Program-made: the position numbers and the translations under genes
In this document: piece after piece, positions 36,839-51,000 of the stretch
Numbering within the stretch: the stretch's first letter is position 1
Layout: the number at the start of each line of letters is the position of its first letter
From: Rhynochetos jubatus
Lineage: Eukaryota; Chordata; Aves; Eurypygiformes; Rhynochetidae
Reading direction: 5' to 3'
NCBI GenBank assembly: GCA_027574665.1
Contig: CM050648.1
Location: 51,507,200-51,571,199 of the forward strand
DNA: 64,000 bases
Notes under the pieces: model-generated
The model's database searches: none
What the model was told of the DNA's origin: nothing
Seen by the model: only the letters and a program-made list of their open reading frames with translations

Positions 36839-37661
36839 GATGAAAGGGCACCTCTCAAGTAAAGACCTAGATATCGAACTGGAAACTCACAACCAACATT
36901 TCTGTCTGGGCGTGCAAGTGCAACCAGGGATCACCAGAATGCATGAGTGACACCAAGAAAAGACTCCTGATGTCATAAAAAAGCTCCTTTGCAGTGGAAT
37001 GAATGGTGGCCTTGGAGCCAGGTAAGGTTTTAAGCCCTATTCCCGCTACCAGCAGCCTGGTCTAGAATCATGTCACCAATAGTTAAAGAACCCTAAACCT
37101 TTAACCTGAATGCACTCACAACCATTTCATGCATCCATTACACTTCCACAGGGCCCTGTTGGCATGACCAGCTCTTCTCCCTCCTTAGTGTTCTGCCTTT
37201 GATACATGCAGAAGGCATAACCACACGCCATCTCAGCTGCTGTCCTGGTAGGCAAAGAGCCTCATTGGATAGGACTCCTTCCTCTTACTGTCCTTTTGCT
37301 TCTCCTCTGCATCCCACCTGTTTATTTTACATTTCTTTAACAGCAGTGACCAGAACTGTTCCTGCTCTCCACAGGAGATTTTGCAGCCTCTACTAATACT
37401 TATCCTCAATTAAGTATAAAACGAAGTATTCCTAGGAAGGTATTCTTTCTCCTTCTCTGCTCATACCATTTACAAGCCTCCAAAGGACAGCAGAATTACA
37501 AATTCTCCCAAGAATATTCCCCAGCATCCCACAGCAGCCACCCTTATTGTTCTTTGTATTACAGGGAACCGGCGGTACATGTTTATGGAGAGCAAACATA
37601 CTTTTATAAGCTGCATTCAGAAGGGGTAAAGGCCAAAACATCAACATTTGCCACCAATTAT

Positions 37662-37685
37662 CCCCCCCCCCCCCCCCCCCCCCCC
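37662..37685. repeat. Poly(C) run, 24 bases
   Basis: Uninterrupted C24 on the plus strand (G24 on the gene's sense strand). Such a tract can form G-quadruplex or triplex structures and is prone to sequencing-length error. Confidence 0.95.
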
Positions 37686-38622
37686 AAATGTGGATTACCA
37701 GTCACTAGTGCTGACTTCTGTGACCACATACAAGCATACACTATGATAAGGTATAAAACCATTCTACAAGTTACAACTTTTTATGACCTCTGCACAAGGA
37801 AGCCCATAATTCAGGAAGACACTGAATAAAATGTCAAGAACTGTTTTTGGACCTGGTGGGAAGGGTTGTTTGTTTCCAATGGTTTGATGGGGGTGGGAGC
37901 ACATCTAATAAATATGAATAGATCTTTCTCCCTTAAGGAAGTTAAATCTTCAGAATAGCACAATTATGAGATAAGGTGAACCAATTACATCAAGTTTTCT
38001 TGGTCCAATAGATATATCCATAATGATCTCACCCTTTCTTTAACACATTTAAAACCAAACAAAACTAGTACTGTCAACAACCTTGCTTATCTAGAACAGC
38101 AATCAGGACAGCTCAGGGTAAACTAGCAATGGCCTGCAGGCAGGTGGCAAAGACAAAACAGATAAGCTTCCACTACCATCCCTCTTATACCCTGGGCAGT
38201 AGAAGGAACACCAAGTCTCTTCTCCATTTTCTCTCTCCAAACTCTTCCTTCTGCCCATGGAAGCAACTAAATCCAGCTTTGCCAGTGTTTCTGAGAATAA
38301 TTTAGGGACAGTTTGAGAACCAGCCATACTGATGCTGACTTGCAACTTCTTTGAGGACAGTAAGCCAGCGATGACCAAAGAAAATAAGGGGCTTTCAGAA
38401 ATTAATGAAGTGCTCCAGCAAGTTTTAGGCACTGCTTCCAAATGACACATTACATTTTAAGTGCTGAAACAAGTCCTCTTATTCCATATTTTCTCAGATT
38501 TAAGGCTTTGACTGCAAACTACATTTCCAGACTTCTAGCACAAGAGTTTTTAACTGTAGAGATTACGCATTATACTGAGAATCAGTTGTAAAGATTACAC
38601 ACGTAAAAGAATGGCCACCAAC

Positions 38623-38820
38623 CGTCAGTAGTGCAAGACCCTTCCGGGGCAGGTTTTTGTGAATATGGGATTGGTGGACTACTTGAATCTGACATGTCTT
38701 CATCCTCTTCTTCATCTTCCATTTCATTAACAGTTTGGTTGTTAGAAAAGTCCAGGTTTCCATTTTGTGAATAGCGATGTACTAGTTCTTTATCCAACTC
38801 TTCTACCTTGGGCTTCACAT
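38623..38820 (-). CDS. GREB1L: GREB1L coding exon 2 (residues 53-119, acidic linker)
   Basis: Acceptor ATTCTTGCTCAG, donor GTTGGT, 198 bp. The exon encodes [18 protein letters not shown], then an Asn-rich stretch, then an acidic run ([12 protein letters not shown], residues 86-97) followed by [16 protein letters not shown] and CTTDG. The acidic run next to serines looks like a casein-kinase-2-type substrate region (inference). The [18 protein letters not shown] phrase is one of the features that points to GREB1L rather than GREB1. The intron that separates it from exon 1 is only 247 bp and contains an 18-base T run on the plus strand. Phase 1 in and out. Confidence 0.92.
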
Positions 38821-38978
38821 CTGAGCAAGAATAAAAAGACAAAATTAACTTTTCATCAGTACTAGCATTTAGCTGTGTATTATAAAATAATCAGCATGCC
38901 ATTCTTTCCCCCTAATAAGGCCCAAGATTGAGATTTTGTGTCACATGACAAACTTCTGTGTGGCCTTTTGTTTGGTTG

Positions 38979-38996
38979 TTTTTTTTTTTTTTTTTT
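38979..38996. repeat. Poly(T) run, 18 bases
   Basis: T18 on the plus strand inside the 247 bp intron between coding exons 1 and 2; on the sense strand it is A18, so it does not serve as a pyrimidine tract. Confidence 0.95.
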
Positions 38997-39023
38997 AATG
39001 AAACTTATCCCACCCTTTTCTCA

Positions 39024-39227
<204 letters not shown>

Positions 39228-40689
39228 CTAAAAACACAAAGAAAACATCTGATAAGGGGGTGGGAAAATGCATATGCAGAGCATTTACAAACGAAGAGTG
39301 TGGCCTTGTTAACGGCCACCCTGACAGTGATACAAAGTTAGTGAGAAAGCATGCTATGAAAATAACACCTCTAACTAGTACTACATGTTCACATTGCTCT
39401 CTCAGTCTGGTAGGCTGTGTCCTCTTGTATCACTAACAGCTTTTAGCACATTTCCACCACACTGCTTTGTGTCTTCTGCGTACATGGCCTCTCAACAGCC
39501 TCAAGAACCTGCATGGTGTAGAATTTAATGAAGGGTAGATAAAATCATTATTACTGTATTTGTTAGGATTTTCACGGTAGACTATGGAAGGGTATGTAAC
39601 AGAAAATTAAAAACACCAAGTTTGGCTTCATCACTAGTTGTCTAACGGCATTAACATAATTTTACTTCTCATTATGGCATCATCCGTAGAGAAATAATAC
39701 ACAGAGACATCAAATAACCCGAAGTTTTGCTCTTGCTAATGTTAACTGAAATTACGCAGGTCTCTGTATTTTCCAGGTCTTCACCTCTTATCTGTAGTGT
39801 AACACTGATTTATATCTAGTCTGATCCATACAGTGAAAATTGTCTAATCATACTCCTACAACAGAAGATGTAAGTAAAAAAAAGTGAGAGATAAGTAACA
39901 TCCAAACCATGCACAGCAAATGTCGCGAAATGGTTTCATTTAAAACTGTGCTTTACACCAGTATAGTGGTAACAATCATCTAAATACCTGCTTTGACAAT
40001 TAACATTTATAACAATGATGAATTTATGGACTCATGGTCTGCTTGTGCTTAAATATTTCATTACTTCTCTGTGGGTGACATTATACAGCCCACGGCCTGT
40101 TACATTTGTGGCGCCCGCGTTTAGGATACAGACTCTCAAACGTAAATATTTAGTAGTGGGACAGCCATGGAAGTTTTGCAATGAGCTGAGGGAGACTCAC
40201 TGAAACATTAAATCTTCCACTTTGCTGGATCATTATACCCTGTGACATTTGTTCCAGACAAACAGCAATCTAACATCTTCCAATATTCCAATACAAGACT
40301 GCATTTTCGGAGAATTTTATTTCATCAGAGATAACTCTTCCCCAGTTAAATCAATAGACAGAAAAGTACAAAACCTTATAACATTATCTTTGCATTTCCC
40401 TTCACCAGATGTCACCTAGCCCTATGACCAGGAAGAGACCTTGGCCAAGAAGATAAGTTGGCATTTAGAAAACCTACAATTCCACTCCTGCTTTATCACT
40501 GGGTTGCTCAAGGTCCTCAGGGCCACCTGTAAAAGAGCAATAACAATGACAGCTACATACAGCAGCATTTAAGATCTGCTGGTATAGACAGATACCCAAG
40601 AGCTAAATATTACTGTACTACTGGAATACATAAGCATGAAGCTTATCTAACTACTCATCTCCCAAGTGGGAGAGAGGCTCAGCTCCCTG

Positions 40690-40765
40690 TTCAGTTAGAG
40701 ACTTTATACAACTTTGGGCAAAGAATTCCACACCTCTGAGTCAGACCCACCTTTAATAAATTTTG
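40690..40765 (+). repeat. Possible MIR-type ancient SINE remnant
   Basis: ACAACTTTGGGCAAAGAATT followed by CCACACCTCTGAGTCAG resembles the MIR phrase gtgaccttgggcaagtcacttaacctctctgagcctcag. Short and diverged. Confidence 0.45.
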
Positions 40766-41579
40766 AGGCAACAGCATTTCCATACCCCAATCAGACACAA
40801 TACAGATACAATTTCTGAACATGACACATTCAGGTATTTCAGCAATAAAATACTTAAGTATATTTTCACTGTCTAAGTTTTCATTAAATTTGGAATGGTG
40901 GGGGGGTGTACAAACACAGAGCTACAAAGTGAGTTAGGGAAACAGCTACGCTGAAGCATCATTACAGTTGCAGTACAGTAAATCCTGTCAGGTGCCTTTG
41001 AACAAAGAATTGATGAAAAACAGTTAAGTGACCAAAATCCTGCTTCTACTGAAATCAGTGCTGAAATTTCCATATAGGTCAGTGAAATCATGACAGACTG
41101 TTACATCGTTGAATTTTATGCCATAAAATTTCATTTCTGTGCTGTGGAATTTTATGTCAGGTACCCTGTGCTTAGGGTAGGATGTCAGGAATGTATTCAA
41201 ATGAGAAGACTTTATTTAAAATATCGTGATAAAAATGAATCAATCTTTAAGAATCAGAAAATTTGCCATTTCTGCATCACATTATCTGCCTGAAGTCTGC
41301 TCGTCCTTCAACTTTTCTGCAATCTGTATGTTGTATACAAACCATACCAACTATTTTCATTCTGATGGGAAACTATTAATGAAACATAGTATGCACACAG
41401 GGAAAATGCTGGCGAGCCAAGCCTACGTAATTTGCCTCCCTGGAATCTATACTGGAGACTCGCTTGTGGCTAGTGACTGTCATGGATTTACCCAAGAAGG
41501 TTGGTTAATATTACTGGAGGACATTCCTAGCTTGCCAAGAGAGAACAAGACTGCAATTGGAAACGCCAAGTAAAGGAAA

Positions 41580-42060
41580 GCTTAGGAATGGCCGCTGGTG
41601 TGAGCAGCGGTCTCTGCAGCATGGAAGCAGAGCAGGAGGGAGGCTTGTCGGGGATGCGTTTGTGCAAGCCAGGGCAGGTACTGGAGGGCAGAGTGGCCGG
41701 GGGTCCTGCTGGGCTGCACCGGGGGAAGCTGGGAGCCAGCACTGGGCAGCTGATTTCCTAACACCGCCTGAGGCCATTAGGACAGCTGGGTCTCATTTGG
41801 AGTTCAAGGGAGCTGGAGGGGGCACAGGGGCAGGAGGAGGAGGAGGCTTTCCCCCAGCAGGGGAGAGGAGCTGGCGAGACCCTCCAACTGAGCTGCTGGC
41901 CAGTTCGCCTTGTGCCATCCTCATCCAGCCTACCCAAAAGCTGGGGGCACCAGTTCAAGGTGTTAATGCCTTAGTGTTTCCTAAACGCCTGGTGCAATTC
42001 ATTTTCCTCCTCCCAGTGTAAACAGGGAGGAAGCTCACAGCAAGCAAGCCCCAGCAGCTG
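41580..42060. other. GC-rich block, unclassified
   Basis: About 480 bp of clearly higher G+C than its surroundings, with roughly 10 CpG by hand count, well below the number expected from composition, so not a CpG island. It carries a 154-codon plus-strand frame with Gly-rich, low-complexity translation. An A10 run (42,158-42,167) lies 100 bp to its right, which could mark an old retroposed copy. Identity unknown. Confidence 0.5.
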
Positions 42061-45000
42061 CCAAGGAGGCAGCAGGAGCATAACCTGCTTGAAAAAGTGT
42101 TTTTAAATGAGCTCATGTGTGTCAAGGAGGCTGAGGAGGCAGCAAAGAGCCTGGAGAAAAAAAAAATAAAGTGGTGGAATTTGAAGAGAAGGAAAAAACA
42201 ACCCCAAATTTGTGTTATTAAGACATGTTCCTGCTATACCTGTATTTAAATGTGACCCAAACTAATGACTTAATGTAATTAATTAATGCTTGTTATTAAA
42301 AAAAATTACCCAAATAATGTGTCTACCCTACATTCCTAGATGAGGCCATTTGGTAAAAATAAACCAACCAAACAAAAAAACTCATTGCTTTCTAGAGGGA
42401 AATTATGACAAGTTTTCCCTAAAATTCTGCACATCTGATGCAGTGTCGGTGGGCTCAGAGTGATGTGGGAAAGACTGTCCCAGGCTGAGTGCAGCTGAGA
42501 TGGTGTGGCACAGTGTCCGAGAGAAAAGAGAGCCAGACCTGAATGAGGAGCTCCTCCCTGGTCTCACACGCCTGTTTTTCTCCTGTCAACACCAATACAT
42601 CAGTACTTGCCCTCACACGCCCTGTCTCATGTCCAAGCTGTACTGCACCGAACTACACCGGAGCCTGCTTGCATGCACGGAGAGGATTCTAATGGGCAGG
42701 AGGTTTGATTCGGGGGTAAATAATTCTTTCCGTATCTACACACACACTAACTGCAGCTAGCTCAGGACTGAGCTGGTCAGATTCCCAGCAACAGGCAGTT
42801 TGTACATGTGTAATAGTGTATTCCAACCCTCACCCTTCCTTTTACCTGCAGCACGGGATACTTGTACAATTCATAAATTGCCTACTTCTCTTAGTAAACT
42901 TTTGAGCTCTGTTTTGGATTGGACTCTGCAGGAGGTTAATATGTGCATTTTGCAGAGTGTATATGTATAGTACCATTTGCTGCTGTATGTTCTCCTCGCC
43001 ACCACCCAGCTAAGGAAGAAGGATCAGTTTGACAACGGCCACCGTCCAGGTTTCACCTCTTTACCTCACCAACTTTGCCGCTCTGACATACAACGTTTAT
43101 TTCATGTCCTTAAAACCTACTACAGAGAGACTGGAAGACAATTAAAATTGAATAATTTCAAAAAGAAATCTGCAGCAAAACATGAAATAAGAGGAGAATT
43201 TCCCAACGTTCAGATCAGCTGCACCTCCAGGCTCTATCACTCCCAGAATACTTCCCTGCAAAGGCGCAGATACGAAGGCATCATGAGTGCTACCCAACAC
43301 CTCCACTGCTGCTATGCTTCTTCAAAGCAGATTTCCTAAGCCTGCTTCAAGCCGCCTTCGCAGTGGCCCGTCACTGAACTGGAAGATTAACTGTGAGATT
43401 TGCTGGAGTTCAAGAGCTGCCTTAACAGCAGAACTGGAAGGCAGCCCTCACATCCCAGTCCAGGTCCTTGCAAACACACAGGAACAAGGCAGTCATGAAA
43501 TTCCACTAACCTGACCATAAGTGAAGTAGTATCAATGCTATCGTTTTATTAAAAAAAAAAAAGTAAATATGGGCATTCATATACAAATACAAAACTACAA
43601 TTCCTGTGAGCTTCCATCTAGGCAGACAGATATGGAAGTAATATAAAGTATATTTCAAAAGATGAGTGATTTTAGCACCACATTGCTTAAGTGTGATGAA
43701 GGACCCAGGGAAATTCTGATAACTCTTGCGACCCCAGAAGCTGAATTTAAAGTACGTCTTGTCAGTTCAATCAAATAATCTTGTCCTATGCTGTCATCCA
43801 GGTTTCAAGAGATCCATGCAGAAACATGACACTGGATGTTCCAAGAACCACCACAGCCCAGCTCCAGAAGGCTTGCAGTGTGTAAGTACAGCAAACACTA
43901 CCCACTTTCAGTTAGAAAAACAGGGGACTATGGTCCTTCACATACCAAAAAAGAGTAACCTCTGGAAAGTGGATTGTTACCCAATAGCTCTTTGGAGCAG
44001 AACTGCACACTGAGTTGAAGGCTCTGCTGGCAAAATTATAATCAGATCATTCAGTACACCAGATACCACATATTTGGCCTCCAGGTGGGTCATGACCCCA
44101 GAGACTTTAAAGGAGAGGAACTGAACTGGAGGATGAGGGAGGGGGTGAGTGTTGTTGTTATGGCTTAAAGCAATTTCACAATTACCTGATAGCGAATGAT
44201 GAATCTGATGCAAACACCCTCCATTAAGTCGGCTCTATCAAGTCCTGACTTTGTGTTTAACCTAATGATGTAATTGTGTTCTCCAAAACACATAATCTGG
44301 CTTCTGATCTGGCCTAACCCCACAGGAAAGTCTCTCTTCAAAGGAAAAGCAAGCAAGTTTCTTCACAAAGGCACTGTCAGGCCCAGCACAGCTTCTGTAT
44401 CTCAGAGGGTTATCTCAGTCAAAGAGAGACCAGGCACCTATTTATGCTGTAGAATTGTTTGGGAACTGGTTGTTTCAGGTACAGCTAGCATTTTCTGTTA
44501 TTTACATCATTCTTATTGATGTTCTGGGAGTAGTATTTTTTCCCATCAGAGCATCAGTAGGATGTATCATGAAGATGCATACAGCAGAAAAGATAACAAC
44601 AGTAACAAATACATAAGCTAATTAAAAGTGTAGACTTGGAAGTCTGAAGCATATACCCAGCCCTAACTGTAGCACTGAATGGGGAAAGACTTATGTGAGT
44701 CAACATAAGAGTGCAAGGCAGAGTAGTCCCATTAACAGATGCCTTATCTCATAACCTTTGTAAGGTCCCCTTCCCACCTCCCCCCACCCAGTCTTTTCAA
44801 GATCCTAGGATTCTCATCCTGCTTTTGTCTTGGTTAGGAATATTCAGACTCAACTGTAAAAGAGTTTACAATCTTATGTAGAGGGTGACAGACAAATAAT
44901 TAATTCCTACAGTCTTTCAGGAAAGATGATTTGTTTGTACTGACTTTGTTTACAGTGCAGTTGCCTTTCATTTTTGTTTTTCATTTTATTTTGAAAAAAA

Positions 45001-48000
45001 TACTGATAGCATCCAACAGCATTTAGAATCTAGTCTTTCAACCTGATGTTGCCACTATTGTATCAGAGGAACAGGAAAGATCAAGAAAGCCTATTTTTTT
45101 CCTGACAAGTTCTTCCTTTTGTTGGTCAATTAATACTATCTCTACTTGGAGTAGTGCATCAAATTACCTGGAATTTGGACAATTCCTTGGGCAGAGACAG
45201 ACAAATGGATGAATAACAGAACTACATGCAGGATGGTGCAACACAACAGCTGTTCCCCCCCAACATGAAACCGGAAGCAAATTAAAAGTGGTGCTAATAT
45301 GGAGGTTGCTATGCCTTTACGGCTCCATCCCTTCCACTCCAAGAGTGTCCCCACAGTCTTCAGGCACAGTTCACAAAACAATAAACATACTAAGGGTAAA
45401 ATTCACACCCTGAATTCAGGAGGGTGCGAGTAAGTTGAACTTATATGCAGGAACCTGTCAACTTCAAATCACCTCCAAATACTGCAAAAATTAAGCCTGA
45501 ATTGCATTTTTAAAACTTCAGTGATTTGGGAGTTTTCAGCTTCACAGTATAAACCAGCAGTAACGCAACGCTAAGGCCAAAACAGGAAAACCACCAAGAA
45601 AAAGAAACTGAAACTCAATCTCACCTCTTGTACTTAAAATTTGAAATGTCTCTTCAGTTCTTTTTGAAAGTATTATTTACTGAGCCGTACATATAAAAAG
45701 GAGTTTACAGGTGCAATCAAATACAGAATACACTGCGAGGTGCAGCATTACAGAAGTCAGTGCAAGTTAAGCTCAAGTCCAAATTTACATAATTGTAAGG
45801 TCAGTAATTTTAAGTTCAGCATTTGTTCTTATTGCCCAGCATCTCTCAATTTTCATCTTTCAAATGTTCTGATAAAACTTTTCCAGAATCTTTAGATGTT
45901 ATCTTTTTAAGTCTGTAGTTTTACAATACTCTTTCAGAGCTAAGTCTGTGTAGTTAGACCGTAACTACATAAACCCAACAACAACCAGTTGTTCTTATCC
46001 CCAAACTGGAGCTGGAAGTCATTTCGCAAGATTTCTGCACGTGAAACGTTGTGGCCAGAACTGCACAGACCTTGCACTGGCTTTACTTTTCTCCAGGTTA
46101 TGGCTCCCACTCGGAAAAGAAATGTCACATACCAGGTAAGCTGAACCCCTACGGCACAGCGAGAGGAACACTGGGAATGCTCAACGTTCCTCTAGTGAAG
46201 ACCGAGACAATTTAAGGATTAAGCATCTGCCAAATTTCAATGGAAGCTGTTTCCTCAGTAAACAGATGCAACAAGCAGATGAAAGTAAACATCTGAACCT
46301 CAGTACTGAATTTATGTGCACTCACCTATAGCGACGGCACAGTATGCAAAAATCATGGAGGACTAGTTTCTGTGAATAAACGACGCCATGGTAGAAGCAT
46401 TTAAGGCAATATATGCCTACCTGAATATGAAGAACTACGTGAAAAGTACTATAAAGGCACTTGAAAACAAATGGAGCAAAACAGTAGCTGATACCATTTG
46501 GCAGGGTGTTTGGAATCAAGGAACATCTTTTGACGTCTGCTGTAACTGCTCGGCTAGTTTTCACGTGCAGAGGCTGTCTTGCGCACACCAATGCTCGCAT
46601 GCAAGTAGGCACTGTATGTTCTGCCACCACTTGCATGCACTCATACATTTTTACTGTCCCTTTTACACTCCATCCACCCACACACATCTGTTCACACAAC
46701 CCTTCCGCTCCAAGCTTTTGCCAACACATTATTTCCCTAATTATTCCTTCTCTGCCTTCTTACTGTGGAAAAAGGACCTTCATGAGAAACCAGAAATAAA
46801 CCGTATTTTGTATTTATATATTTTTTTAATATATCTATATAAAAATAAAAAAATATGCTTCTTATTCTTCTCCCATTGCATCCCCTGGTGTTTTAGAAAG
46901 GTCAGTAATACAGGGTTGTGGACAGTGATAGGAAGTCAGATGACAACAAATTTGACCTTAAAAGCTGTAGAAGAGTAAATAGAAATTCACTTGCCAGCAA
47001 TAAAGAAATAGTAGTGTATAATAGAGAATGAGAATATGATATAGTGGAGTATGAGCCTTCATGAACAGGCTTCTATCCTTCACGATATAGAAGCCTTCAA
47101 CAGTCAATTATATTGATTTAACCTATTCTGACTGCAAGGCTTTTACAGTCCTATTAAATGATGTTATGCAAATAGCAGGTAAGTTACTGTATGATTTCCT
47201 AGTTTTTTTTTTTTTTAAACTAATTTGTAGAAGGTGGAGCAAATCTTTTCCTGCTACTGGGATCTTTCACGATGTACAGAGGGAATGCAACACTACTATG
47301 CACTTTCCATGGAAGAGGTACGTTTTTCTTTCAACAGAAAAGCCTTCAGGTGGAAAAAACCCCAAAGGTATCACCCTACAAACCTTAATTTTGTTTTGAA
47401 GTTTTGATAACATGAAAAGACTTGATTATTTTAAAAGGAGCACGTGCTCCCACTTGGATGCTCACACACTCATTGCAGAAGCAGCACAAATAAACCACGA
47501 AGGAGCACTTTTAAAAGTCTCAGCCCGCTTCCTTCAAACAAGTGTGTTGCACATAGCTTTCCCCATTTACGTTCTCTGCCCTAAATCAATTCGACTGTTA
47601 ACCACATGCCCGTGCAATACAACCAGTTCAGTAATGGTGCTTAGTCCCAGCTCCAGGATCAAGGCATTTTGATTTTGCAATTAGTTGCAAGCATGAAATA
47701 TGATTTATTCTCCTGACAACTTAGTGTATTAGCACAACCAGGCTAGTTACATGGTTGAATCTTTCCAGTGGCCACCGCTAATAACACAGCAAATAAAACT
47801 AATGTAGTATCTAAGTAACTAATGTAACAACTATTTAAATATCTGTAACTGCATGTAGCATCTGGCTGCTTACTGAAATGTTTTTCTGAGCCCAAATAAT
47901 GAATTCAAAATCTTAACCTGCTCCCAAATCTAACAGCTTTTAATTGAAACTTTGTTGGTTTTATACGCTTTTCATATACATAAACGTAGAGTCATTACCT

Positions 48001-51000
48001 GGCAATACATATTCTGCCAGTGACACACAGATCTTAATGTAAGTTTGTAGCCAACAACTATATTTAGGAATTACTAACTAAAATAAAGTATTCATAACAT
48101 TCAGAGACATAAAATGTATTTATGCTGTTTACAATAATCTAGAATGCAAACTGTATCTTCCCAGTTGCAGCAATTAGTTAATTTAAAGCTCTGGTTTTAA
48201 TGGAGGTTTAATGTTTATTTCAACAGAACACTGTCTAATACTACACCATTTTAAAAAAATGATACGTGGGCTTTCCATGACTGGAACAGTCTTGTCACAT
48301 CATTCTAAATACAAAACACAAATCCATATTTATAAACAATTTTAATGCTGATACTGTCACTAATTGCTTACTTCAATGAATTAGGGGGGCTTTCCCCCCC
48401 TTAGGGCTTGCTTCTATCCTGAGAAAGTGAAAGTTACCAGTCATTCAAGAGCCACATAATGACACAAAAAGGAGCATTAATAATGGCATCTCAACTTGCA
48501 CTACTTGTGAAAATGAAAAGGATGATGATCTAATTAAGCATATGTGGCCTGGTTATGTAGAAGCTGAGCCCTTCTACAACCCCAACCATTCTTTGAATAC
48601 ATTACCAATAAAGCTCGTGATCTACTCTTCAACACAAATGGACTAAGAACATCATATAAAGCTAATGATATCAATGTAATTTCCAACCATTGAGTTTGCT
48701 CAACTTGTCTGTAATTCTTATTCATTTTTTTCCTGCACCTCCTCTCCACACCACTTCCCATGATCTGCCTTCAGACCTCCATCCTCTAAACACGTCTCCA
48801 CGTGCCTGGTGTTGTTTTATTGTTTCAATGGGACTATGGAGTAGGGCTGTGTACTATGGTTTAGAAAACCATGGATGTAAATGATTGTAAATCCTTAGGC
48901 TACGAAGCTGCAAAAGCCAAAGTTTTAAACGTCATTGCTTATGCTACTTATTTATTGTACACACAAGCTACCATTTAAAATAGGAACTTAGGTATAGATA
49001 CCGCTTGACATCTTTTAAGACTGCTAACTAAGACTTGACAAAAAAGCAGCATAAAAGCTTACTACTAAGATATAGAAAATAGAGGCTAAAATGTATTCCA
49101 TTCTGACACCTCAACATCAGTTTGCACAGTACAAGCATTAAACAGAAAAAATCCTTAATAAAATTCATCCTAAGTATCTACGCTCTTTTTTTTTTCTTCT
49201 GAGATTTCTCATGTGAAAGTACTGCTAAATAAAGGTGAGACAAATTTTTATTGCCAAGCCATATAAACTAATTGCTATTCATCTTGCAAAGACATTACTT
49301 GCTCTGAAAATTCTGAATTCTAACAATATGTACTAACTGACACTACTATTTTTCTGAGTAATAGGCATAATGGTAATACAGATTACACTGGCTCTTAAAA
49401 CTTTCCAAATAGAGATGACCCAATTCTTCAGGAACATCCACTCAGTATTTTCTTTTTCCACAGTATTCATCTTACCTGGGGCATGTTCTGGTTTGTGACA
49501 GCTATAACAGACTAAAAACGAAACAGTGGAGTAGGACTTTGTAAAACTTCAACCCTTCTTTTGCTGTTAGAAATTCTTTTTCCCCTGCCTGAAGCTGGCA
49601 GATTGGTGATCCAGCATGGCGATTCTTCAAATATGTAACCTGAAAGTAATTTCAGGGTTACCACATCCAGAAGGAGACAGTCTCTGCAGCCAGAGCTTGT
49701 CTGTGACACTGCACAAAGGAGAACACCCTGCACCCAAGCCTCACATGTGGCATTTTCCACATCTCCTTCATCTGTGAAGTGCATAATCCTGTCCAAAGCA
49801 CCATCAAGTTTTGTTCCTTTCCCTCTCCAGGAAGAATATTAAACAAAACCTTCACACAGATTTCTAGATTGAAAAGTAAAATTAAAATCAAGAGGTAATG
49901 AAGAAAGTCTTAAGTAATAAAACTTGCCTCCAGCAAGACAGAAGAAGGTTAGGTGGGTTGTTGGTTCCTCAACTCCTCCAAAAAAAGTGACTGTTTCCCT
50001 CCATAAAGCCCTGTCTGAACAGAAGGCAAGCCTGAAAGAGTAGTCCTAGATTTTACGAGGTTTGGAAACCATCATCCCTAAGAAAGGAGCCACCAAATGT
50101 GGAAATAAGGCCCTCTTCTTTTGCACAGACGCTGGGTCAAAATGTTTATAAAAGTCTACTCAGAGCACATTCCTGTGCAGCTCTTTAGAAAATGCTGTTT
50201 TCAAGCAGGTCAAAACGATCATGTTTCTGCTCATCTGAATTCAGAGTATGTTTTAGAAAGGTACAAACAAATCTTTTCCAGGTAGTCCCTAGAACGAGAG
50301 GCATATATAACATCCTTCTGCACTCTTTTAGCCTGTGACGCAGAGACAAAAAAAGAAAAATCAGAAAAGCCAGCTTTCATGGCCATTTCTATGGAAAAAG
50401 CAACACACTGAATGGACAAGAAAACCCTCCATAGGTCAAAACTGTAACAATCAGCTTAGACCACAAGTAATGTCAAGTTTAATACCATGTGGACATTTTT
50501 TGCACCTTTTCTGCTGCTGGGAAACAGTGTCTGAATTGCTCACAGAATTTCTATTTTAAAAAACAATACATTTCTTGTACTGAATTTTAGTGGAAATGAA
50601 CTTCAAAGTGGAGAGTGCTTGGTAGAGATCTTGTTTTTCCTTTTATGCAACATGTGTTCGTCATGTGCCAAAGCTGACTGCACTTTCTCCCCGCCCCAGA
50701 ATACCACAAATTCTTCTGCAAAATAAATAAAGCTCTGTCCAGAAACTCTGAAATTACCAGAGGCAACCCCTGTTTGAGATCAAAGATGCACATCGCTACT
50801 GGGCCTGCTGCAACATCCCAGATTTCAGTTAAGATGAAATTTGCAATAATTGGACAATCAACAGAACAAAACATTAACATCACATCCAGGGAAATATCTA
50901 AAAAGAAAAGCTTTGACATTCAAACTACCTTTTCTAGATACTTAGAAATCAAGAGGTATTTGTGGGACAAATGCCCATTTTTATAATACCATTTAGGTCT

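Noticed and set aside
41557-42021. 154-codon Gly-rich plus-strand frame
   Set aside because: It reflects the GC-rich block, where stop codons are rare; low-complexity translation and no recognised domain.
41580-42060. CpG-island promoter of GREB1L
   Set aside because: G+C is high but CpG is only about a quarter of expectation, so it does not behave as a CpG island.
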